Source: Selaginella moellendorffii
Lineage: Eukaryota > Streptophyta > Lycopodiopsida > Selaginellales > Selaginellaceae
Direction: 5' to 3'
DNA length: 64,000 nt
Assembly (NCBI RefSeq): GCF_000143415.4
Contig: NW_003314263.1
Span: 2,072,749 to 2,136,748 of the forward strand
The first letter of the stretch is position 1, and each line of letters opens with the position of its first letter. Shown one piece after another: positions 1-10,455 of the stretch. The translations under genes and the position numbers were made by a program. A model generated the notes under the pieces. That model had not been told where the DNA came from and searched no databases. It saw nothing but the letters and a program-made list of their open reading frames with translations.

Positions 1-2535
1 GCCTGGAATCTCCGAGACTTCTCCCGGTACAACGAAGGCTAGGGGCCTTTCTACGGACAAACCAAAAACTTCGAACTCCAAAATGAGGAGGCATTCTCCG
101 GTGAGACATGGAACGGAAACCTCCAGTCTCGTTTCAGAAAGAGGTACGACTGAAAGCCACTCCGGTGAATCTTTAGCGAGTGAAAACGAACACACGTCTG
201 CGAGAACAAGCTCTTTGAGAACGAAGGCCGCAGGACATCAGGATTCATTCAAGCTGAATGATATTTCAGCGTCGAAGCTTCATAGCGACAACAACGTTCG
301 GAAAGCGTAAGTATTTTCTGCTATCTAGTGAACGTTTCTTCTTAAAACTGGTTCACATTTACAGGTATGAAGCTGCCAAGGAGCTGAAGCAGAAGCTGGC
401 GTCAAAAGACGGTGATACATCCACGTCTATGAAGTATATAATGGCAGCAGTTCAGTCCAAAGTACCAGGACCTGTGACTCCGATGGATGTTGGTACCGGA
501 CCTGAAATTGTTATGGAGCAGGCCTCTGGAGCGAGCAAAGATTTACCTTCTCTGCCGACTGCTAATGATGAAGCGGAAACTGCGAGGAATGTCTTTGAGG
601 GGTTACTGGACAATTTGTCTCGCGCCAAAGAGAGCATACATTGTGCGACACGGCAGGCTATAGATTGTGCTAAGCTCAATCTTGCCGACCAGGTTTCTTT
701 CGATCCTTTTGACTTTCATATATATTGTATTGACGTTGCTGTTATCAGGTAATCGATATCATAGCGAAGAGATTGGAAGCGGAACAAAGCTTATCCCGGC
801 GCATCGACTTATTCTTTCTTGTGGATTCCATTACTGTGAGTTCACATAATTTGCGAGGTACAGATGCATGTTTTCCTTTTCGTTTTCCTGGAGTTCTAAC
901 TTTGCGTGCTTTGTTCCAGGTACACCCGCTGGCGTGTACCGACACATTGTACACAATGCCTTACCCCGGTTGTTAAGCTCTGCAGCACCACCGGGGAATT
1001 TTGCTAGGGAAAACCGTCGCCAATGTTTAAAAGTAAGGTTTGTGCATATACCTGCATTCTTCTTGACAGTTAAGCTATGTGGTCTTGCAGGTGTTTAAAC
1101 TCTGGCATGAACGAAATGTATTTCCCCCGACTGTCATACGGCACTTCATGCGCGAGATTGAGCTACACAATTGCGACAGAGTGCTTATGAATATGAGCCG
1201 ACGGCCTGCTAGAAACGAACGCCCCGTCGATGACCCCATACGAGAAATGGAAGGAATGCAAGTCGACGAGTATGGAAGGTAAGTTCTCGTTTTATACATT
1301 CGGAGTTGTCAATTCTCATATCATTTTTTGCAGCAATGCGAGCTTTACGTTACCTGGTGTCAGTATCCCGCGTATGTTTGAAGAAGAAGAAGAAGCCAAC
1401 GCGGGTGGAACGGAAGCAAACGCCGGTGAAGATTACGCAGTTGCGACTGTTACACCTCACGATCCCGTGGAGAGACATCGTCATGTCCTGGAAGACGTGG
1501 ACGGGGAGCTCGAGATGGAGGACGTCTCGCCAGAGACGGATACCTGGCAAAGGCAGTACGTTTCTCCAGCGTCTATTCTTACAGGTCCGCCGCTCCCGAT
1601 CTGTCCCCCTCCCAGTCCGCCTCCGCTACCTTCCTCTCCGCCTCCGAGCACTCCTCCTCCACCGCCACCTTCATCTCCGCCGCCACCACCTCAAGACGTA
1701 GCCGATCCAGGTGCCTATCCAGACAGCTTCTCTCCAGGCTACCACCATGCTCGAAACGCTGTGCAGCAGCCATCCAACGGGCCTGAATCTTACGAGCACT
1801 ACAACCCGGGTGTCTACGGTGACGAAGGCTACGGCATGCCAGTGGATCACGGCTACAATTCTTACGGTGGATTTTCAGACATGCCACCGGGTCCGATATC
1901 TCCTCAGTACGACGGTCACCACGGACATCACTACGGTGGACAGCACTATCCGGCCGATGGTCACTCTTACCAGGGAGATTATCCTTACCAGGCTTATGGT
2001 GAAGCTGGAGGCCACTGGTCCGAGCCGTCTCCCAGGAGCCGATACATGCACAGCGCTCCAGACGACCACTACTATCACTCGCACCACGATAACAGATATG
2101 GGGATCACGGGGCGGACTACTATCACCAGAATGGGCCGCATTATATGCAAAGTCACTACGATGGTAAGCTCTTTTCTTCTTTTGGTTGTGATCTTCGTGA
2201 CTAAGCTCCGCTGAACAGGAGGCTATTCTTCCCACGGGCGTTATTCGTCGGGTTACATGACGCCACCTCCGGATCATCAAATGCATCATGGAAGCAGTGG
2301 AAGATCGTCACGGCGGCACGGGCACTACTCCCACGACGCTGGTGGTGGCTACTCGCATGACTATGGCGGTCACGACGGTGGTGGATACTCGCGGTCTCAC
2401 TCACACTCGCATTCTCACGATGGTGGCGGCGGTGGATACCAGCACTCTCACTCTCATTCTCACGATGGTGGCGGCGGTGGCTACTCCCACTCTCATCCTC
2501 ACCACGATGGCTACTCTCACTATCCAAACTGGTGA
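1..2535 (+). CDS. HUA2: HUA2-like CID-domain protein, 3' part (5' end outside window)
   Basis: Exons read at <1-306, 365-692, 749-857, 920-1032, 1091-1278, 1334-2163 and 2219-2535, all with GT-AG introns of about 55-62 bases. The second to fifth exons give the RNA polymerase II CTD-interacting (CID-type) domain of plant HUA2/HULK proteins: RIDLFFLVDSIT, ALPRLLSSAAPPG, ENRRQCLKV, then DDPIREMEGM and VDEYGSNASF. A Pro-rich block follows (about 1590-1695), then a long Tyr/His/Gly-rich tail with repeated HSHSHSHDGGGGGY units. Family members act in the nucleus in pre-mRNA processing and flowering-time control; the PWWP domain expected at the N-terminus would lie before base 1. A donor at 2533 could instead splice to about 2610 and add one residue. 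The family call is firm; the exact C-terminus is not. Confidence 0.9.
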
Positions 2536-4497
2536 GTGCGAGAGACCTCTCTTCCTCTCTGTCTCTCTCTTTTCTGTGTTTACTTTGTCCATAAAATCGC
2601 TGCTCCAGGCGTTGAGGTGGTGGTGGTGATCCGATTCGTCCAAGGTTTTGGAGGAAAAGTTTTTGGGGAAAGCCCCGCGTGACCAATCATGTAAATACTA
2701 TCATCACAGTAGCGTGTTAGCCAGTCGAATAGTACGCATTAGCCGTACGGTGTTTAGGCAGCCGAATATTCGTCTTACGAGCAGTGTCGTACAAAAGGCA
2801 TCTTTGACAGAATATACTGTTCGCGGCTATGCCCGCCAATGAAGAAATGCTTGAGAGCTTTGATCCAATAAAGAATGCTTGTTCTGCAGCGAGAGTTTGA
2901 TCACGCAAGCAGCGATGGAAGAAAAGGTAAAGCTTCTCTTTTTTTCTTTGATCGTTTTTTCTTTGACGGCGCAATGTGGGAGGTGATCCACGCTATAGAA
3001 TCGATCGGCGCAGCAGCGCGAGCTCGCGACCGAAACTTTTTCTCACGAGGAATGTGCCCCGGTGCTGGAGGAGCTTGCTGATAGCTCCAGAGAATCGCCC
3101 AATCCATCCAAAGCATCCAAAGAAGCTCCGGACATTCAGCGGCGGAGCAAGACGATCCAAGGCAAGCGCGCGGTTATCGCCCAGCAGGATCAAGAGGAAG
3201 AAGACGATCAAGAGGAAGAAGATCAGGAATGGGGCCAAGTTCACCACTGCCACTGGCTTCCTCCTGGGACGTGGATCTTTCCATTCTCGCGGAGCCCAGC
3301 GCACGACAGCTCCAGGAGGCCCTGGGCCTGGACGAGTTCGTGGCGCAGCCCCTCCCGTCCCTCGATCGCTCCCTCTGCGACGAGTTCCTCACAAACTTCG
3401 ATCATCAGAGCTCCAGCGCCATGGTCAGAGGCGAGCGCGTGGTGATCGACTCCACCAGCGTCTCTGCGGCCACCGGGCTCCCGATCGGCGACTTAGAGCA
3501 CGATGGCAGCGAGATTTCCTCCACTGGGCAGAGTGCTGACGAAGGAGGAACGCTCGCACTGGGCACGATCGTGCTCGATCTCAAGGAGCACACCTCTCGC
3601 GGATACTCTGTCCACGACCTTGTTCTTGGCGAAAATGTGGAGGCGTGGAAGGCGATTTGCGAGATGCTTATGGTGAAGCTCGTCGCCTCATTGCATGCCG
3701 GTGGAGATGCTCCTCGCGCTGGATCGATCGTGCAAGCTCGGTATCAAGATGCGGTGGGCGGAGTACCTGGGAAAGATGATCGCCCACGGCGTGAAAACGA
3801 GCTCCAAGAGGAAGAGCACTCACGGCGAGTGGCTCACTGGGATTACCAAGAACAAGCTCGGACAGCAAGATCAAGTTCGCTTGGACGAGGATCACAAGCT
3901 TGGGCAGCAAGATCGCGCGGAGAAGGAGGAGGATCACGCGGGCGTGGGCACGGACAAGATGGTGATCGCCGAGGACGTCCACTCGAGCATCCAGCGCAGG
4001 CAGCAGCTCGATGCCAGCGTTCCAGGAGGGATGGAGGGAGAGATCGGGAGCCCGCCAAGCTGAGAGAAGAGATTCGATTGCTCCGCGGGTACGTCGAGCG
4101 GGGACGAGCGATGGTGGCCTCGCTGAAAGAGCAGAGCAAGCAAGGGGCTATCACTCCACAGCGCAAGAAGATCGATCAGAGGTAACTTGGAGTTTTGCGA
4201 TGTTCTTGCGAGTTCCACGATCTTTGGGAGAACTGATGGGTTTTTTTTTCTTTTTTTTCTTCTTGGGTTTCGTCCTGACAGCATGGATTCGCGTCCAGTG
4301 GCAGCGGCTGGCAAGAAAAGGTAGATTTTGCATCAAAGTTGTGGTTTTTCTTCACTCTTTCTCTTGTGTTCTTCTAGTTTTCGTAAAGAAGGGATTGCCC
4401 CGTTTGATGAGGATGTGGAAATGGAGAATGCGTTTCCTCCTCCGCTACCATCTTCACCGCCGCCGCCTCTCCCATCCTCGCCGCTACCCAATCGCTA
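1843..4497 (+). repeat. Segmental duplication, upstream block
   Basis: The end of the HUA2-like gene and the whole following gene recur in the same order and orientation at about 7600-9508. Matching stretches include the HUA2 tail around 2219-2400, the leader with the GAATATTCGTCT motif near 2762, and the next gene through its last exon. Copies differ by many substitutions and several indels, so the event is not recent. The downstream block has lost most of the HUA2 part. Confidence 0.85.
2976..4497 (+). pseudogene. Frameshifted copy of the mobile-domain-like gene
   Basis: Aligned by eye with the open copy at 8145-9508, this copy needs three frame changes. About 11 bases are missing before the WDVDL motif (about 3258), about 14 bases are missing after the MLMVKLVA motif (about 3682), and an indel region lies near 4020-4060. 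Each intact segment stays similar: DRSLCDEFL, VRGERVVID, VLGENVEAWKAIC, KMRWAEYLGKMI, RGRAMVASL. The two short 3' exons (about 4283-4320 and 4378-4497), with flanking introns, are also present. A different gene model using other frames cannot be excluded, but loss of the frame kept in the sister copy favours a pseudogene. Confidence 0.7.
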
Positions 4498-6185
4498 AAG
4501 TGTGTGTCAACTTAGAGCTTTTTCCTTAAAAAACTTGTAGCTTTTTTTTTTATATGCCGTGGGTTTCAGCAGGTTGTGTTCATCCAGGAAAATCTTACCC
4601 CAACCAAAGTGAAAGAGTGCCCTACTTTGGGTTTGACACTGAAAAACTTGGAAAGTTTGACTCTAGAACTTGTTTATAGAATATCTGATTTGATATTATG
4701 AAGATAATAAATAAGACTTAGGGTTTCCAGAGATAGTAAAATAGCTTTAATGATTACATAATTGCAGCTATAAAAATAAATAAAAATAAAAACTTAAAAG
4801 TAATCATATTAATATAATTAATAATTTAAATAAAAAATATTTAATATTTTTACAATATATATAGATATTTATTTATTTATACTTTTAAAATATCCAAAAT
4901 TGTTATGATGTTAATTTCATTTGTAATCAAATCTATCAGTGAGATGGTAAAACATTATTTTTCAAGAAGAAAATATATCCATAACCTTTCAAAAAATAAA
5001 GTTTACAATAAATAACTTTTATTTATTAATACATACCAAGAATAAGTTTATTTTAGGTCGTAGTTTGCCTTTCTCCCATAAGTGAGTTGCATGAAAACTC
5101 TCGGGATAAATACTCCGTAACTTCCAAAAACTTGGCACTTAAAGGATTCATTGGTAAACGCTTGCAATCCACGATTACTAGTTACCATTTGTGGAGTATG
5201 CATAACCTTGTTCACTTCAAACATTTTTCATTTTAATATTTTTTTTGAAATATTCAAAAAAAATTACCATTCTATGAGAGATAAAACATCTTTTGAAAGG
5301 TATAAAATCAATTAAATTTAAGGTATGGCAAATATATACATATTATATATAAATTCCACAAATAAATTTTATCCAATGCATTTTGGATGCATACTAATAT
5401 CTTTGCAACGTTTATGAATTTTTGATATGTAAGATCTTTTGCAGCTAAACTTTGTAAATAATACAACGTAAGGAACCAGTCAACAATAATTTTTAGCTGC
5501 ATAAATATATATACATTACATCAAATTCCACAAGTGAAATATTTTACCCTAGTAGAAATAATTATGTTTGTTGTACTAACTGTAAAAAACTATTAGTAAA
5601 ACATTAATGAGTTGTTATTTTTTGTAATAGTTTTTGTTTCCCACCAAAGATTAAAAGTGCAAATGCAATTAAAAAAATTAATATTTAAATAATTTTAAAA
5701 TTAATAAATATTTTTTATAAAGTTATGTATCATTTATTTTATCACTTTATTATAAGATATCATGGTTTACTATTCTAAAATTTTGATATTATGCTTGGTT
5801 AGCAAAGAAAGACATTATTTTAGATATGTGCTAATTCAATCTTTTATTTATAAATTTTTGTATAATATGTAATATATAATTTTTTTTCTTTTATTCATTT
5901 ATGATTAATTTATAAAAATAATAATTATTAATTTTTTAAATATATTAAAATAATAAATAAATAAATATTATTTAAATGTAATGGACATAATTTTCTTGTG
6001 TTTTTAACCAAAACTTATAATGAAATTAATCATGACACCTAACACACCCCTTCCTTTGCACATACTTGAGCCATGGCTCTTGAGCACTTGGACAAATGTT
6101 TTGCACTCATGCTGTAGCTTTTCTAACACCTTCTCAAGCAAGTCTTAGCATACTTCTGATTCACCAACGTTTTGCATGTTTAACA
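4498..6185. other. AT-rich intergenic DNA
   Basis: Very AT-rich stretch with short A/T runs. I see no coding sequence or RNA gene. About 5340-5660 is one copy of a diverged dispersed repeat described separately. Confidence 0.6.
5340..5660 (+). repeat. AT-rich dispersed repeat (family B), copy 1
   Basis: Resembles 14590-14960 in the same orientation. Shared landmarks in order: a GATC site followed by a TAAATAATACAA-like string, CAACAATAATTTTT / AATAATAATTTTTT, a run of TATATA, AAATTCCACAAGTGAAA / AAATTTCAAGAATGAAA, then GTTTCCCACCAAAGATT / GTTCCCCACCAAGATT. No coding capacity was seen; it could be a MITE or an old non-autonomous element. Confidence 0.5.
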
Positions 6186-6568
6186 CCACTTTCATGTGCT
6201 CCAACATCCTGATGCTCAACCAGGATGACATTGAAAAGCGCTTCTCCAAGGACTTTCGAGCAGAGGTAAGCAAGCTCAACCAATCATGGCAAAATTGATC
6301 TTTTCTTTCTTAGGTGCTTTTTGGCGAGACTGATGGATTTTCGTCCCCTGTGGCACCTGTGCCGTCGCTGATAGAAGACAATGGTGGCTTGCCAATGGAA
6401 GCTTTTGCCAAAGTCCAGGGGCTCTTCAGTAGCGGGGACTGGCTAGACAGTGGTGGAGACGCGGCATTGAAGTTTCTCCAGCAGCTGACCACGGTTAGCA
6501 ATGATAGGAGGTTGACAATGGATCGAGCAGCACTAACAACGACCTGGCAACAAGTTCTAAGTGAATAA
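6186..6568 (+). pseudogene. Class II formin fragment (end of PTEN-like C2 domain)
   Basis: Two exon-like pieces, 6186-6265 and 6314-6568, separated by a 48-base GT-AG intron. The first reads ILMLNQDDIEKRF then KDFRAE; the second continues VLFGETDG, then GGLPMEAFAKVQGLFS. This is the order seen at the end of the PTEN-type C2 domain of plant class II formins, which bind membranes and nucleate actin. Nothing formin-like (no phosphatase-like start, no FH1/FH2) lies on either side, and the frame stops 85 codons into the second piece. I read it as an isolated gene fragment in repeat DNA. The family call is from memory of conserved motifs. Confidence 0.55.
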
Positions 6569-6584
6569 GCGGCACACCCTGTCA

Positions 6585-7650
6585 GTAGACCAGATCATGT
6601 TGTCCAGCCTCACATCACGCTGAACAAGGCCCAAATTTGTGAAGAGCAGCCAGAGCAAGCTTCGTGCACTCGTCCTCAGATTTAACCTTAAACCGTACCG
6701 GGATTTCCAGTGACCCCCTTTAAGAAAAGAAAGAAAGAAGAAAAGGTCACCATGGTAGCATGGGACTGTGGCTTTGTGAAGTCTTGTGCGCTCACTGATA
6801 TGGGAACGCAGAAGCGTAGTCGGTCCTCAAGGCATTGAAGGAGATACGCTGTGAGTGCTGCATGCACGTTGCAGAGAAATCGGGCCATGGAGAGCGAGCA
6901 GAAACAAGCTGTTGAATACCACCACTGTCGGTGTAATTTAGCAGTTCCATAATTTCTCTTGTAATCCACTCAATTATGGATGCTGTTTACGCATCCCTCA
7001 CCATCACCCTCTGGTGTTTTTTGAAGAGCAACAGATTCTAAGAACAATGATAAAGAAAAGTTGGCATACGAAGAAACAGAAACGACATACCCGCTAGGCA
7101 CCTGGTCCCTGCCTAGATGCTCAAGCACAGGAAGTAGAGCTCAGTTCAATAAGGTTCAAGCTGTACGCAACACAAGTCGGCATACTCGAACGGGAAGCTG
7201 GCAAAGGAGGGGGGCAATTGGTGTGGGTCTCCCTCTTGCCCAAGATTGGCATCTGCGTGGACGAGGAAGAATAACAGGGCGTCTCCACTCTGGGGTCCGA
7301 GAGAACTTGAACTTAAAAAACTCGGGAATGCGACAGACAATCTCTCCCGTGGCCTGGACGTTGGAAGCCCGTTTTTCTATCCGGATAGCACTCTGGGGCT
7401 GGCCGTTGAGAATGCGATCGAGGTTGGCTTGCCACGGGGTAGCTTTGCCTCGCTTTCCACCCAGCGATCGCGAATCCCCACGGATATCAAGCCCATCAAG
7501 CCCAACCAGAAGAAATCTTCCACGTAGGCTGTGAGCTGCTCGGACTCGGTTGGCTCGCCTACTTGGGCCCAGGAGAAGTAAGGAACACCAGAGTGTTGGA
7601 TCATGGCTATAATCCTTACGGTGGATAGACAGGAGGCTATTCCTCTCATG
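6585..7650 (-). pseudogene. Decayed minus-strand gene with a kinase catalytic-loop motif
   Basis: On the minus strand, about 6700-6590 reads KSEDECTKLALAALHKFG and, after a one-base shift, GLVQRDVRLDNMIW. The RDVRxDN string fits the HRDxxxxN catalytic loop of protein kinase folds, with Gln in place of His. Further upstream on the same strand are plausible coding pieces in changing frames: AALTAYLLQCLEDRL (about 6860-6815) and SGVPYFSWAQVGEPTESEQL (about 7590-7530). No continuous gene can be built. The family is not identified; only the kinase-like motif is visible. Confidence 0.4.
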
Positions 7651-7860
7651 GAAGATCGTCACGGCGGCACGGGCACTGCTCTCACGACGCTAGTCGCACG
7701 ACCATATGGCGGTCACTACGCTCACACTCGGCATTCTCACGATAGACTCTCTCTCTCACTCTCACGATGGCGATGGTGGCAGTGGTGGCTACTCTCACTC
7801 TCATCCTCAATTATCATAGTCGAATATTCGTCTAGCAGTTTTTGACGTACGGACGCGTGG
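7603..7860 (+). pseudogene. Truncated HUA2 3'-end copy
   Basis: Starts with a match to HUA2 exon sequence around 1843-1875 (GGCTATAATCCTTACGGTGG), jumps to the last exon (match to 2217-2400, including GGAAGATCGTCACGGCGGCA), then keeps pieces of the His/Ser repeat and the downstream GAATATTCGTCT motif. The frame is broken and the CID domain is absent. It is the leading edge of the duplicated block. Confidence 0.75.
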
Positions 7861-8144
7861 TACGGTTAGCGTGAATTAGTTAATTACCTTATCCTTTAGT
7901 ACTACACAAGGACATGCTTAGCTAGTGAACTGCGAGAGAGAAAATGCGATGGCCTGGCAGTGATCCGCGCTTTCGAATCGATCGACGCAGCAGCGCGAGC
8001 TCGAGAGCGAAGCTTTTTCTCGCGAGGAATGTGCCCCGGTGTTGGAGGATCGTAGCTCCAGAGAATCGCCCAATCCATCCACAGAAGCTCCGGACCCTCC
8101 GGACATTCCATCGGCGAGGCAAGGCGATCCGAGGCCAGCGCGCG

Positions 8145-9508
8145 ATGATCGCCCAGCAGCATCAGCAGCAGGGAGAGAAGATGATCAAGAAGAGGAGGAA
8201 GAGGTACGGGGCCAAGTTCGCCATGCCTACTGGCTTCATTTACCGCAAGGTCTGGGACGTGGATCTTGATCCCATCCTCGCGGAGCCCAGCGCGCGACGG
8301 ATCCTGGCCACCCTGGGCCTGGACGAGTTCGCGGCGCAGCCCCTCCCGCCCCTCGATCGCTCCCTCTGCGACGAGTTCCTCAAAAATTTCGATCCTTGGA
8401 ACTCCAGCGCCATGGTCAGAGGTGAGCGCGTGGTGATCGATGCCGCCAGCGTCTCTGCGGCCACCAGGCTCCCGATCGGCGACGATGGCGGCGAGATCTC
8501 GACCTCGGCAGTGCTGACCAAGGAGGAGAGATCGGCCTTGGGCGCGATCGTGCTCGATCTCAAGGAGTACAGCTCTCGCGGCTACTCTGTGGATGCCCTT
8601 GTTCTTGGGGAGAATGTGGAGGCGTGGAAGGCGATTTGCATGATGCTTATGGTGAAGCTCGTCGCCCGCCGCGAGTGCTTCCATTGCGTGCCGGTGGAGG
8701 TCCTCCTCGCGCTGGATCGATCGTACAAGCTCGGTATCAAGATGCGATGGGCGGAGTACCTGGGAAAGATGATCGCCCGTGGCGCAAAGACGAGCTCCAG
8801 GAGGAAGAGCACGTTTGCTCACGGCGAGTGGCTCACTGGGATCATCAAGAACAAGCTCGGGCAGCAAGATCAAGGTCGCGTGGAAGAGAATCACAAGCTT
8901 GGGCAGCAAGATCGCGCGGAGAAGGAGAAGGAGCACGCGGGCGTCCTCACGGACAAGATGGTGATCGCCGAGGACGTCCACTCGAGCATCCAGCGCAAGC
9001 AGCAGTGTGATGCCAGCGTCCAGACGATGATCCAGGAGGAGAGTAGAGATCGTGTGATCATCGCCAGGCAGAGAGAAGACATTCGATTGCTCCGCAGTGA
9101 GGTCGAGAGGGGACGAGCGATGGTGGCGTCGCTGAGAGACAAGTATTTGAAGATCAAGCAGGAGGGTATCACTCCACCGCGCAAGAAGATAGCCGATCAT
9201 GATCAGAGGTAACTTGGAGTTCTTGCGAGGTTCCACGATCTTTGGAAGAACTGATTTTGTTTTCTCTTTTCTTTTGGGGTTTTGTCCTGACAGCATGGAT
9301 TCGGCTCCAGTGGCAGCGGCTGGCAGCAACAGGTAGGAGCAAAGATTTTGGCTCAAGTTCTTTATTCTTTCTCTTGTGTTCTTCTAGTTTTCGTGAAGAA
9401 TTGATTGCCCCGTTTGATGAGGATGTGGAAATGGAGGATGCGTTTCCTCCTCCGCTACCATCTTCGCCGCCGCCTCCTCTTCCATCCTCGCCGCCGCCCG
9501 ATCGCTAA
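8145..9508 (+). CDS. Spliced gene with a possible plant mobile/transposon-type domain and a Pro-rich tail
   Basis: Exons 8145-9208, 9294-9332 and 9388-9508 join to 407 codons with conserved GT-AG sites; the same introns occur in the broken copy upstream and in a fragment at 17.6 kb. Visible parts: basic start (MIKKRRKRYG), core with WDVDLDPILAEPS, DEFLKNF, VRGERVVID and VLGENVEAWKAIC, an acidic/basic middle, a coiled-coil-like stretch near the end of exon 1 (EVERGRAMVASLRD), then a tail with DEDVEMEDAFPPPLPSSPP. The pattern EF..NF..VRG..V.....S...LP weakly recalls the putative plant transposon protein/mobile domain; I could not test this. The frame also stays open upstream to an ATG at 7944, so the start is uncertain. 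Function unknown. Confidence 0.65.
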
Positions 9509-9714
9509 AGTATGATCAAGAGATTCCCTGCAATGCCCTCTCTGGGCATTTGCTGCTGCGAGGGATGGTGAGTGCGAATGTGGAGAGTTTGTCACCTTTT
9601 CGATTTTACCAGCATTTGCTGCCTCTGATGTCTGTGGATAGTTTCTTCCTTCCATTTTTTAGGGCTCTTGAGTATTTGGATATCTTAAAATCCCTCCTCT
9701 TGATCCCCAGCAGC

Positions 9715-9925
9715 CGCGGGTAATGTTCTCCAAACAGGAATTGGCTCACCGAAATCCGCCTCGTTCCCGTACGCCCCGGATCCATGCGTGACGCTCGATC
9801 CTGGTAGACCCACTGGACTCCATCTCCAGGTACGTTGCGTCTTCGATCGACGAGAGAATCCTCTCGGGAGGGAGGAAGCGGTGGTGGAATCTCACGCTCT
9901 TCATCTGGTGCGGTTCTACCTATCA
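9715..9925 (-). pseudogene. FAD oxidase remnant with a large internal deletion
   Basis: Reads on the minus strand. About 9720-9790 matches the 3' part of the intact oxidase gene (inverted 17312-17385, GGGAACGAGGCGGATTTC). It is joined directly to about 9795-9915, which matches inverted 16243-16370. Roughly 940 bases between those parts are missing. Only noncoding scraps of the gene remain. It lies just outside the left arm of the inverted duplication, so a further copy of the oxidase once existed here. Confidence 0.75.
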
Positions 9926-10455
9926 GCCTAGTTATAATTGCTTCTGGGCATCCACATGATCAAAATATTTCAGGTTTCACTTTAATAGCAAACAGTGATT
10001 GAGCTTCAGACCTCTGAGAATTCCATCACCCGTGCTAAAACATTTGAGAGGAGTACTTCTTTCAGATTCACTGGTTCTCTATCGTCAGTAAACTCGTGTT
10101 TAATTTTTCTTGTCATATACTTAATAGTAGTTATATACTGTTTCTGTTTAATAAGTTAATAGATATATGTCCACTTTTCAGATTATAAATAAGATTTGGA
10201 AACTCGAATATATTTAGCAACGAAATTTTATATCCAACGCGATAGGCTAAACAAGATGTTTTGCTAAGTTAAGAATCTAGTAAATATGATAAACTATTTT
10301 ATAATTTTAATATACACTATAGTTTAACTTTTATGATAGTTTCTAGAAACAGTTTCAAAATGACAGTGGCATATGTTTAGACAAGTCTGAAGCATAGAGA
10401 AAAAACAGTCTTTTGCATACCAAAGCGCTTAACCTTTTTAGATATAAATCCTCTT
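9926..10455. other. AT-rich intergenic DNA before the lectin gene
   Basis: No coding sequence or RNA gene seen. Base composition shifts from the mixed composition on the left to strongly AT-rich, and it stays so through the lectin gene. Confidence 0.5.

Larger units (their letters stand above)
7600..9508 (+). repeat. Segmental duplication, downstream block
   Basis: Second copy of the 1843-4497 block, same orientation and gene order. The HUA2 part is reduced to about 250 bases with internal deletions; the following gene is complete. About 3.1 kb of unrelated DNA separates the blocks. Confidence 0.85.

Noticed and set aside
1579-2289. Long minus-strand reading frame opposite the HUA2 tail
   Set aside because: Shadow of the Pro- and His-rich plus-strand coding sequence. 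Its composition is Arg/Ser-rich with no domain, and the plus strand carries the conserved gene.
3062-3445. Separate acidic protein in another frame at the start of the upstream mobile-domain-like copy
   Set aside because: A similar frame exists in the downstream copy but diverges at its end and runs antisense to no known domain. It was considered as an alternative first exon but no splice site joins it convincingly.
7902-9356. Minus-strand reading frame of 484 codons opposite the mobile-domain-like gene
   Set aside because: Crosses the introns of the plus-strand gene, has no family motif and low-complexity Leu runs. The plus strand has conserved splice sites and motifs shared by the duplicated copies.
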